A DNA stretch of 64,000 bases. It comes from Bacillota bacterium (lineage in GTDB: Bacteria; Bacillota; Bacilli; Paenibacillales; UBA4045). The position numbers and the translations under genes were made by a program. The stretch covers positions 1 through 64,000 of the forward strand of contig JAEZQY010000001.1 of the NCBI GenBank assembly GCA_023441055.1. Direction: 5' to 3'. Position 1 is the stretch's first letter, and every line of letters begins with the position of its first letter. Positions 6,583 to 14,209 of the stretch are shown in pieces. Below the pieces are notes generated by a model that saw nothing but the letters and a program-made list of their open reading frames with translations, did no database searches and was not told the origin of the DNA.

Positions 6583-9207
6583 ATGAAAGCAAGTGAAATC
6601 AGACAGAAGTGGCTCGATTTCTTCGCGTCCAAAAATCACAAGATCGAAGCAAGCGCTTCGCTGGTTCCTTACAATGATCCGTCCTTGTTATGGATCAATG
6701 CGGGGATGGCGCCGCTGAAGGCGTATTTCGACGGACGTGTGAAGCCTCACAATCCAAGGATCGCGAACGCGCAGAAGTGCATCCGCACCAATGATATCGA
6801 GAATGTCGGCAAGACGCGCCGCCACCATACGTTCTTCGAGATGCTCGGGAACTTCTCGATCGGCGACTACTTCAAGGAAGAGGCGATCACCTGGTCGTGG
6901 GAATTCCTCACGGGCAAGGAGTGGCTGGCGATGGATCCGGATCGACTATCGGTTACGATCCATCCTGAGGATGAAGAAGCGTTCAAGCTGTGGAACGAGA
7001 AGATCGGCCTGCCTGCAGAGCGGATCATTAAGCTGGACGAGAACTTCTGGGATATCGGGGAGGGGCCTTGCGGTCCGTGTACCGAAATTTTCTACGACCG
7101 CGGCGACGCTTACGGCGATCTGTCCGATCCGGAGTGCTATCCGGGCGGCGAGAACGAGCGCTTCCTCGAGGTGTGGAACAATGTATTCTCGCAGTTCAAT
7201 CATAACAAGGACGGCTCTTACACGCCGCTGCCGAATAAGAATATCGATACAGGCGCAGGGCTGGAGCGCTTCGCTTCTGTGCTGCAGGATGTGGACTCGA
7301 ACTTCGACACCGATCTGTTCCAGCCAATTATTCAAGAGACTTGCAGAGTGGCAGGGGTTGCGTATAAGCAAAATAACGATATCGATGTCGCCCTCAAGGT
7401 CATCGCGGATCATGTGCGCACCGTGGTGTTCGCTGTCGGCGATGGCGTGCTGCCTTCTAATGAAGGCCGCGGCTATGTCATCAGGCGCTTGCTGCGCCGC
7501 GCAGTGCGGTACGGCAAGGTGATTGGCGTTGACAAGCCGTTCCTGTATCAGCTTACCGGGACAGTCTGCGACGTGATGGGCATGTACTATACGGATATTG
7601 TTGAGAAGCGCGAGTTCATCGAGCGTGTCATTCGTACGGAGGAGGAGCGCTTCCACGAGACGTTGAGTGACGGCCTGCAAATTATTACGCAGCTCAGTGA
7701 GACGGCTAAGCGCGAGGGTGTGTCCGTGCTAAGCGGGGCGGACGCATTCAAGCTCTACGATACGTATGGGTTCCCGCTCGACTTGACTGAGGACTTCGCG
7801 CAGGAGCATGGTCTGACAGTAGATCGTGACGGCTTCGACCGCGCAATGGAGGAGCAGCGCAGCCGTGCCCGCGCGGCAAGAGCAGAAACCGAGAGCATGA
7901 AGGTGCAGGGCGGACCGCTTACGGATATGACGGTTAAAAGCGAGTTTATTGGATATACTGAATTGGTAACTTCTGCTAAGGCCATTGCGATTGTGCAAGG
8001 TGATGCAGCAGTGGACCTGGTGTCCGCGGGCGGCGAGGCGCAGGTCATTCTGGATCGCACGCCATTTTATGCGGAGAGCGGCGGTCAGGTCAGCGACCAT
8101 GGAGAGCTGCGCAAGAGCGGGTTGCATGCGATTGTAGTCGATGTCAGCAAGGCGCCTCACGGTCAGCATGTGGCCCATGTGAAGGTAATCGAGGGCGCGC
8201 TGCGGATCGGCGATACGGTCGAGGCTGCGGTGAATCGTGTCGAACGCGAGGATACGATCAGGAATCATACGGCGACGCATCTGCTGCACCGCGCGCTGAA
8301 GGATGTGCTCGGCGAGCATGTCAATCAGGCAGGCTCTCTGGTTGAGCCAGGACGACTGCGGTTCGACTTCTCGCACTTCGGCGGCGTAACCGACGAGGAG
8401 CTGGCTGAGGTTGAGCGCCGAGTCAATGAACAGATCTGGGTTAGCACAGCGGTTGCAATCGGTGAGAAGCCAATCGCAGAGGCGAAGGCGATTGGCGCGA
8501 TGGCGCTGTTCGGCGAGAAGTACGGCGATGTCGTGCGTGTCGTGCAGGTCGGCGATTACAGTATCGAGCTGTGCGGCGGCTGCCATGTGGCGAACACGTC
8601 GCAGATCGGCTTGTTCAAGATCGTCAGCGAGAGCGGGATTGGATCTGGCATACGCAGAATCGAAGCGTTCACCGGCCGCCACGCATACGCTTATCTAGAT
8701 GATCAGATCGGCTTGCTGCGGGAGGGAGCAGCGTTATTGAAGTCCAAAGCTGCAGATGTGCCGAAGCGGATTGAAGGCTTGCTCGGGCAGATTCGCGAGC
8801 TGACGCGCGAGCAGGAATCGCTGCAGGCGAAGCTGAATCAAGCGAGCGCGTCCTCCCTGATCGATCAGGTGAAGCAGATCGGCCCAGCACAAGCGTTGAT
8901 TGCACAAGTGGAAGCTCCGACGATGGACGCGCTGCGCGGCATGGTGGATTCCATGCGAGAGAAGCTCAGCTCCGGCGTTGTGCTGCTCGGCGCAGTGGCT
9001 GATGGCAAGGTCAACTTGGTCGCTTCTGTGTCCAAGGATTTAATTGCCGAAGGCTATCATGCGGGCAATCTGATCAAGCAGGTGGCAGCTGCTTGCGGAG
9101 GCGGCGGAGGCGGCAGACCTGATATGGCTCAGGCTGGCGGTAAGGAGCCTGCGAAGCTGCAGGAGGCCCTGCTAATCGGGGAACGCTGGATTGCGGAGCA
9201 ATCCTAG
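6583..9207 (+). CDS. alaS: alanine--tRNA ligase
   Basis: AlaS charges tRNA-Ala and edits Ser/Gly mischarging. The 874-residue protein has the normal length. Class II aminoacylation motifs lie in the first 240 residues (GMAPLKAYF, KTRRHHTFFEMLGNFS, GAGLERFASVLQ). The editing domain has its zinc/active-site residues in HTATHLLHRAL and CGGCHVANTSQIG. The C-terminal dimerisation domain ends with a GGGGGGRPDMAQAGG glycine run. The start follows GAGGAGGAAGC. Regulation is by the T-box leader upstream. Confidence 0.98.
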   Translation: MKASEIRQKWLDFFASKNHKIEASASLVPYNDPSLLWINAGMAPLKAYFDGRVKPHNPRIANAQKCIRTNDIENVGKTRRHHTFFEMLGNFSIGDYFKEEAITWSWEFLTGKEWLAMDPDRLSVTIHPEDEEAFKLWNEKIGLPAERIIKLDENFWDIGEGPCGPCTEIFYDRGDAYGDLSDPECYPGGENERFLEVWNNVFSQFNHNKDGSYTPLPNKNIDTGAGLERFASVLQDVDSNFDTDLFQPIIQETCRVAGVAYKQNNDIDVALKVIADHVRTVVFAVGDGVLPSNEGRGYVIRRLLRRAVRYGKVIGVDKPFLYQLTGTVCDVMGMYYTDIVEKREFIERVIRTEEERFHETLSDGLQIITQLSETAKREGVSVLSGADAFKLYDTYGFPLDLTEDFAQEHGLTVDRDGFDRAMEEQRSRARAARAETESMKVQGGPLTDMTVKSEFIGYTELVTSAKAIAIVQGDAAVDLVSAGGEAQVILDRTPFYAESGGQVSDHGELRKSGLHAIVVDVSKAPHGQHVAHVKVIEGALRIGDTVEAAVNRVEREDTIRNHTATHLLHRALKDVLGEHVNQAGSLVEPGRLRFDFSHFGGVTDEELAEVERRVNEQIWVSTAVAIGEKPIAEAKAIGAMALFGEKYGDVVRVVQVGDYSIELCGGCHVANTSQIGLFKIVSESGIGSGIRRIEAFTGRHAYAYLDDQIGLLREGAALLKSKAADVPKRIEGLLGQIRELTREQESLQAKLNQASASSLIDQVKQIGPAQALIAQVEAPTMDALRGMVDSMREKLSSGVVLLGAVADGKVNLVASVSKDLIAEGYHAGNLIKQVAAACGGGGGGRPDMAQAGGKEPAKLQEALLIGERWIAEQS

Positions 9208-9326
9208 AAGCATGATTTGGACAGTAGAGAATGGTTTTAGAAAAGAAAGGTTAGATATAATTTGGGTTTTCGTGTAAAATAGAATTGGGATGCCTGTATA
9301 AAGCTGAAGATCGGGAGGTGCCGGTG

Positions 9327-9587
9327 ATGGACCCAATGGACAAAACAATGAAATTTGATGTTATTGCTGATGGTGTGGAAACCTCACCGAAGGAAGTAAT
9401 CTTGACCGTGTTTGACGCTTTGCAGGAGAAGGGCTATAATCCGATCAATCAGATTGTAGGCTACCTGTTATCCGGTGATCCGGCCTATATTCCGAGACAT
9501 AATAACGCGCGGAGCTTAATTCGTAAGCGCGAGCGTGATGAACTGATTGAGGAATTGGTCAAGGCGTATCTTCAACAACATCGATAA
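9327..9587 (+). CDS. ireB: IreB family regulatory phosphoprotein (YrzL, UPF0297)
   Basis: An 86-residue cytosolic protein. The family is named for Enterococcus faecalis IreB, a substrate of the IreK/IreP Ser/Thr kinase-phosphatase pair that affects cephalosporin resistance. Recognisable parts are TMKFDVIADG, the helix PKEVILTVFDALQEKGYNPI, and SGDPAYIPRHNNARSLIRK. I choose the ATG at 9327 because GGGAGGTG precedes it. The alaS-ireB-ruvX order is conserved in Firmicutes. Confidence 0.9.
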   Translation: MDPMDKTMKFDVIADGVETSPKEVILTVFDALQEKGYNPINQIVGYLLSGDPAYIPRHNNARSLIRKRERDELIEELVKAYLQQHR

Positions 9588-9636
9588 GGATAATCGACAG
9601 GAATCAGCGAAGCAAGGCTCCTGTCCGGACTAGCGA

Positions 9637-10053
9637 ATGAGATGGTTAGGCTTGGATTACGGCGACCGCAGAATCGGTGTCGCACTCAGTGACGAATTGG
9701 GATGGACAGCACAGGGACTTGAAGTCATCGAGAATCGTACAGAGGAAGCTGTATTAGCGCGAATTGCGCAGCTGGTGTCAGAGAATCAAGTGGGAGAGAT
9801 CGTAGTCGGCTTGCCGAAGAACATGAACGGCACGATCGGTCCCAAGGGTGAACTATGCCAGACGTTTGCTGAGCGGTTGCGCGAGCAACTGGGCTTGCCA
9901 ATTCATTTATGGGATGAACGGCTTACAACCGTGTCGGCGCAGCGTACATTGCTGGAAGCCGATGTTAGTCGCAAGAAGCGTAAGCAAGTCATCGACAAGA
10001 TGGCTGCGGCAATCATCCTCCAGAATTATCTGGATTCGATTACTAAGAAGTGA
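9637..10053 (+). CDS. ruvX: Holliday junction resolvase-like protein RuvX (YqgF)
   Basis: A 138-residue RNase H-fold protein of the YqgF family, linked to 16S rRNA 5'-end maturation and, by fold, to Holliday junction resolution. The catalytic acidic residues are in MRWLGLDYGDRRIGVALSD, VVGLPKNMNGTIG, WDERLTT, and the late KMAAAIILQNYL helix that carries the last motif. It sits 49 bases after ireB and 13 bases before the first DUF1292 gene, clearly in one operon. Confidence 0.95.
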   Translation: MRWLGLDYGDRRIGVALSDELGWTAQGLEVIENRTEEAVLARIAQLVSENQVGEIVVGLPKNMNGTIGPKGELCQTFAERLREQLGLPIHLWDERLTTVSAQRTLLEADVSRKKRKQVIDKMAAAIILQNYLDSITKK

Positions 10054-10066
10054 GGTGCGTCAGACC

Positions 10067-10357
10067 ATGTCCAATGAAGAGCAATTAGATTATGAGCCGG
10101 AGATTATCTATATTCCGGACGAAGACGGCAATGAAGAGGAATTTGAGGTCGTTATGAAGTTCGAGTTGGATGGAACTGACCAGAAGTATATGATGGTCGT
10201 TCCGCTTGACAGCGAGGACGAGACCGAAGAAGTGTACGCCTTCCGCTACGAGGAAGACGGAGATGATCTGAAGCTGTATACCATCGAAGATGAGGAAGAA
10301 TGGAATATCGTGGAGGAGACTTTCAACACACTATTAGAACAAGAGGATGCCAATTGA
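10067..10357 (+). CDS. DUF1292 domain protein (YrzB-like), copy 1
   Basis: A 96-residue very acidic cytosolic protein matching DUF1292 in pattern: EIIYIPDEDGNEEEFEVVMKF, then MMVVPLDSEDETEEVYAFRY, then a DEEEWNIVEETFNTLL ending. The B. subtilis homologue yrzB occupies the same place in the operon. Function is unknown. The ATG follows GAGGTGCGTCAGACC. Its stop overlaps the start of a second DUF1292 gene. Confidence 0.9.
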   Translation: MSNEEQLDYEPEIIYIPDEDGNEEEFEVVMKFELDGTDQKYMMVVPLDSEDETEEVYAFRYEEDGDDLKLYTIEDEEEWNIVEETFNTLLEQEDAN

Positions 10358-10656
10358 CTGAGCCTATGTACCACGCCATGGATGCTGTCCCGATAACACG
10401 CCTTGCTGAAGCTTATGGTAATGCGCTTACCTTGACCGATGAGGGCAAGGAGCTCACCTATGAACTGTTATGTGAATTCCGGCTTGGCGATCGCGAGTAC
10501 GCGGTACTGCGAGGCACGAGCACATCGGAAGAGGAGTATACGATATTCCGCATTACAGAGGGTGAGCCTGGCGCGCTCGAGCTCGAGTCGATCGACGACG
10601 ATGACGAGTGGGAAGCCGTTGCCGAAATCTTCGATGAGATGACATTCGAGCCCTAG
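10354..10656 (+). CDS. DUF1292 domain protein, copy 2
   Basis: A 100-residue acidic protein, a diverged tandem relative of the previous gene. It shares the order of a short beta segment, an acidic EEEYTIFRITEG segment and a terminal DDDEWEAVAEIFDEM helix. The likely start is the TTG at 10354, overlapping the previous stop in the string ATTGA with AGAGGATG upstream, which suggests translational coupling. An ATG at 10366 is possible. Function unknown. Confidence 0.85.
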   Translation: MTEPMYHAMDAVPITRLAEAYGNALTLTDEGKELTYELLCEFRLGDREYAVLRGTSTSEEEYTIFRITEGEPGALELESIDDDDEWEAVAEIFDEMTFEP

Positions 10657-10704
10657 GCATAGCACGGATGTTTCCGTACGGATGCCTTAGCTTCATGGTA
10701 GATC

Positions 10705-10727
10705 AAGGCGGCCATGCGCCGCCTTTT
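10705..10727 (+). terminator. terminator after the DUF1292 pair
   Basis: Stem AGGCGGC/GCCGCCT with a 5-base loop and a TTTTT run. The remaining gap to mltG (about 100 bases) shows no further feature. Confidence 0.85.
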
Positions 10728-10826
10728 TGGTGCGATGCGACATTATAAGTTTCACTTTGGCATCGTCACGGAATAAAGCGCAGCTACATTTCATGACGAG
10801 CCCTTATCTAGTGCGGGAGGAACAAC

Positions 10827-11951
10827 GTGACCAACGAACGGATTGAGAAGCCGGTGAAAGCTTCGACGAAGCTGACCGCGAGGAGCAAGCGAAGAATGGC
10901 GCTAGCCACCTTCTTGTTCCTCGTAAGCTTGCTAGCAGGTGGTGGGGGAGGCATATTGCTCTTCGTGTCTGAGTCGCTGCAACCAACCGAATCTGGCGCA
11001 GAGGTGCGCTTTAAGGTGCCTAGAGGTGTATCCTCGGGTAGAATTGCGCATATTCTGGAGGATAATGGACTCATTAAGGATAGCACAATATTCGCTTACT
11101 ACCTGAAGTACAAGGATATCGGAAGCAACTTCCAGGCGGGGGAATATGCGATGTCTCCCGGAATGCCTAAGGAGCAGATCATCGCGATGCTGAATAACGG
11201 CGAGGTCGTGCAGCCGGAAACCTTCAAATTCACGATAGCTGAAGGGTTAACCGTCGAGCAGATCGCCAATTTGCTGAATGGACAAGGCCAGGTGAAGGGG
11301 GACGAGCTCCTTGCGCTCGCCAATGATCCAACCCAGCTGAAGGCAACCGCCGATCGGAAGATCCCAGCATTCGTAGGACAGATAGGCGAGATAGAGGGCC
11401 TGCGTTATAAGCTCGAAGGCTATCTATTCCCTGAGACCTATGAGATGAGAGTGGAGAGCACAGCGAATGATCTGGCTCTGCGACTCCTGCAGGAATTGGC
11501 GAATAAGCTGGGTCAGCTTCCTGAGGGCTGGGAAGAGGAGCTGGAGCGCCGGGACATGACGTTCCATCAGATGATGACAGTCGCTTCGCTGATCGAGCGG
11601 GAGGTTGTTGTCGATCAGGAGCGCGCCATTGTTGCGTCGGTCATCTATAACCGATTGAATAGGAAGATGCCGCTGCAGATTGACGCGACGGTATTGTACG
11701 CCATGGGTGAACATAAGGACACCGTTCTTCATGTCGACTTAGAGACAGACAGCCCTTATAATACCTATCAGAATCCCGGATTACCTCCAGGTCCGATCGC
11801 TAGCCCGAGCTTGTCAGCGCTTAAAGCAGCGCTATATCCTGAAGAGACGAAGTATCTCTATTATGTAACGAAGAAGGACGGCTCACAGGAGCATCTATTC
11901 GCGGAGACCTTCCAGCAGCATCAACAGAATATTACGAAGAGCAAGCAATAA
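10827..11951 (+). CDS. mltG: endolytic transglycosylase MltG
   Basis: MltG is a membrane-anchored lytic transglycosylase that cuts nascent peptidoglycan strands and sets glycan length. It is 374 residues with a cytosolic basic N-terminus, one membrane segment (about 24-47), a LysM-like region, then the YceG catalytic domain. The catalytic Glu is in TVASLIEREVV, and the conserved ending is SPYNTYQNPGLPPGPIASPSLSAL. The GTG start has GGGAGGAAC upstream. It matches B. subtilis yrrL in position. Confidence 0.95.
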   Translation: MTNERIEKPVKASTKLTARSKRRMALATFLFLVSLLAGGGGGILLFVSESLQPTESGAEVRFKVPRGVSSGRIAHILEDNGLIKDSTIFAYYLKYKDIGSNFQAGEYAMSPGMPKEQIIAMLNNGEVVQPETFKFTIAEGLTVEQIANLLNGQGQVKGDELLALANDPTQLKATADRKIPAFVGQIGEIEGLRYKLEGYLFPETYEMRVESTANDLALRLLQELANKLGQLPEGWEEELERRDMTFHQMMTVASLIEREVVVDQERAIVASVIYNRLNRKMPLQIDATVLYAMGEHKDTVLHVDLETDSPYNTYQNPGLPPGPIASPSLSALKAALYPEETKYLYYVTKKDGSQEHLFAETFQQHQQNITKSKQ

Positions 11952-11964
11952 GAGGTGATAGAAT

Positions 11965-12894
11965 ATGAATAAGCCGGAGATCTTGACGACAGCGAGGTCA
12001 ATGGAGGAGCTGCATCGCGTCTTACAGGCAGGAGCGGATGCAGTTATCATTGGTGAGAGTCGCTGGGGCATGCGCTTGCCCGGCGATTTTCTTCTTTCCG
12101 ATATCGAGTCTGCCGTTATGGCCGCGCGAGGATATGGCGCGAAGATCTATGTATCCGTGAATAAGATCATGGATAACGAGGATTTACGCGGTCTGCCCGA
12201 ATACCTGGACGCATTATTGAGCAAATCGGTGGATGCGATTATATTCGGCGACCCAGCGCTGCTCAGTGCTTATCGCGACTTATCGGCGACTATAAGCTTG
12301 CATTGGAATGCGGAGATGACCTCAACGAACTATGCCTCCGCCAATTATTGGGGCGCAAGGGGAGCCAGCCGAGTCGTGCTTGCCCGTGAATTGAACATGG
12401 ATCAGGTGCTGGAGTTCAAGCAGAACACCACCTTAGAGGTCCAGGTACAGGTGCATGGCGCTACGAATATTTATCATTCGCGTCGCAATCTGATTCGCAG
12501 CTATCTGGATCATAGACAAGTGCAGACCGCCACACAAGACTTCGGCCTGGGCAGAGGTCTCTATCTGGTGGAGAACGAGCGCCAGGAGCTCAGTCATCCT
12601 GTCTATGAGGATGGCGGCGGCACACATATTATGAGCGCTGATGACCTATGTATGCTGGACAACCTGCCGGAGCTGATCGATGGCGGGGTGGACAGTCTGA
12701 AGATCGAAGGGCTGCTGAAGCCGATCGCCTATAATGAGACGGTAGTGCGCGCTTATCGCCAAGCGGTCGACCGTTACGCAGCAGATCCTGATCGGTATGA
12801 GATGGACCCGCAATGGCTAACGTCGATTAGACAGCTGCAGGACCCAAGGCGCGAACTGACCTACGGATTTTACTACAAGGAGCAGGTTTACTAA
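11965..12894 (+). CDS. trhP1: U32-family tRNA hydroxylation protein P1 (YrrN-like)
   Basis: A 309-residue member of peptidase family U32. In B. subtilis the YrrN/YrrO pair (TrhP1/TrhP2) makes 5-hydroxyuridine at tRNA position 34, using prephenate; they are not thought to be proteases. It starts PEILTTARSMEELHRVLQAGADAVIIGESRWGMR (split here by family motif) and keeps the barrel pattern of the partner. It lacks the partner's cysteine-rich cluster, as expected for P1. It is 13 bases after mltG and overlaps the next gene by one base (TAATG). Confidence 0.88.
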   Translation: MNKPEILTTARSMEELHRVLQAGADAVIIGESRWGMRLPGDFLLSDIESAVMAARGYGAKIYVSVNKIMDNEDLRGLPEYLDALLSKSVDAIIFGDPALLSAYRDLSATISLHWNAEMTSTNYASANYWGARGASRVVLARELNMDQVLEFKQNTTLEVQVQVHGATNIYHSRRNLIRSYLDHRQVQTATQDFGLGRGLYLVENERQELSHPVYEDGGGTHIMSADDLCMLDNLPELIDGGVDSLKIEGLLKPIAYNETVVRAYRQAVDRYAADPDRYEMDPQWLTSIRQLQDPRRELTYGFYYKEQVY

Positions 12895-14114
12895 TGAGAA
12901 CAGGACCAGAGCTGTTAGCGCCCGCAGGAAGCCTGGAGAAGCTGAAATATGCTGTCCATTATGGAGCTGACGCCGTCTTCATCGGCGGTCAGAAGTTCGG
13001 ATTGCGTTCGAATGCGGACAACTTCTCGATCGAGGAGATGCGAGAGGGTGTGGCCTTCGCCAAGTCGCGTGGTGCCGAGGTATTCGTTGCGGTCAATATC
13101 TATGCGCATAATGAGGATCTGTCTGGTATTCCGTCTTACCTGCAGGAGCTGGAGGACGCGGGCATCGCGGCAATTATAGTCGCTGATCCGGCGATCGTCG
13201 AGATGGCGCAGCAGCATGCGCCGAAGCTGGAGGTTCATCTGAGCACGCAGCAATCTACGATGAATTGGATGAGTGTGAAGTTCTGGAAGGACGAGGGTTT
13301 ACCTAGAGTTGTACTTGCTAGAGAAGTCAGCATGGCGGATATTCGTGAGATAAAGCGTAACGTGGACATTGAGATCGAGGCGTTCATCCATGGCGCGATG
13401 TGTTCCTCCTATTCTGGTCGATGCGTGCTGTCCAACCACTTTACCGACCGTGACTCCAATCGTGGCGGCTGCACCCAGTCATGCAGATGGCGATATGACC
13501 TGTTCGAGCCGGACGGAACACCAGTAGCCGAGGTGGAGGAAGAGTCCGATAAGTTCACAATGGGCTCTAAGGATATGGGCATGATCGAGCATATCCCAGA
13601 TCTGATCGATGCACAGATCGACAGCTTTAAGATCGAAGGCCGAATGAAGAGTCTACATTATGTGGCTAGTGTTGTATATGCGTACCGACAAGCAATAGAC
13701 AGTTATCTGAAGGATCCGGATGGCTATCGGCTGCAGCCGGAATGGGTCGAGGAAATTCACAAGGCAGCAAATCGGCCGCTGAATACTGGCTTCTATTACG
13801 ACAAGCCAGATGCGGACGATCATATCTATGGTCCTGAGGACAAGTCGATCATGGTTGATTTTGCAGGCGTAGTGTTGGATTACGATTCTTCGACTGGATT
13901 CGCGCTGATCGAGCAGCGCAATCACTTCAAGCCCGGTCAGACGATTGAATTTTTCAGCCCTGAGGGTGTAAGATTCAAGCAGACAGTAGGCGAATTGCGA
14001 AGCGAGGACGGCGAGCTGCTGTCCGCTGCGAGGCACCCGCTGCAGCGTATCCGCATTCAGACAGATGGCCCTGTCAAGCCGATGGATCTGATGCGTAAGT
14101 GGATCAAATTATAA
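12894..14114 (+). CDS. trhP2: U32-family tRNA hydroxylation protein P2 (YrrO-like)
   Basis: A 406-residue U32 protein and the larger partner of the pair. The N-terminal barrel begins ELLAPAGSLEKLKYAV with GADAVFIGG. The U32 signature EAFIHGAMCSSYSGRCVLS and the NRGGCTQSCRWRY cluster give four cysteines that probably bind an Fe-S cluster. A C-terminal beta-barrel (about 315-406) follows. It is coupled to trhP1 by a TAATG overlap. The pair is needed for ho5U34; the methyltransferase trmR, usually adjacent in B. subtilis, is absent here. Confidence 0.9.
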   Translation: MRTGPELLAPAGSLEKLKYAVHYGADAVFIGGQKFGLRSNADNFSIEEMREGVAFAKSRGAEVFVAVNIYAHNEDLSGIPSYLQELEDAGIAAIIVADPAIVEMAQQHAPKLEVHLSTQQSTMNWMSVKFWKDEGLPRVVLAREVSMADIREIKRNVDIEIEAFIHGAMCSSYSGRCVLSNHFTDRDSNRGGCTQSCRWRYDLFEPDGTPVAEVEEESDKFTMGSKDMGMIEHIPDLIDAQIDSFKIEGRMKSLHYVASVVYAYRQAIDSYLKDPDGYRLQPEWVEEIHKAANRPLNTGFYYDKPDADDHIYGPEDKSIMVDFAGVVLDYDSSTGFALIEQRNHFKPGQTIEFFSPEGVRFKQTVGELRSEDGELLSAARHPLQRIRIQTDGPVKPMDLMRKWIKL

Positions 14115-14209
14115 ATTATGTACTTTTTGTTAAGATAGTCAGAGGATAATGGCGACTCATGTCGAATATGTCAACAATATCAATCTAGCTGCAGCACAAC
14201 TATATTAGG

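Noticed and set aside
6281..6586. A 101-residue frame before alaS.
   Set aside because: It lies in the T-box leader, whose RNA structure explains the sequence, and it has no ribosome site.
7729..8682. A 317-residue frame antisense to alaS.
   Set aside because: Long antisense frames are expected opposite GC-rich coding DNA; there is no start signal and alaS is unmistakable.
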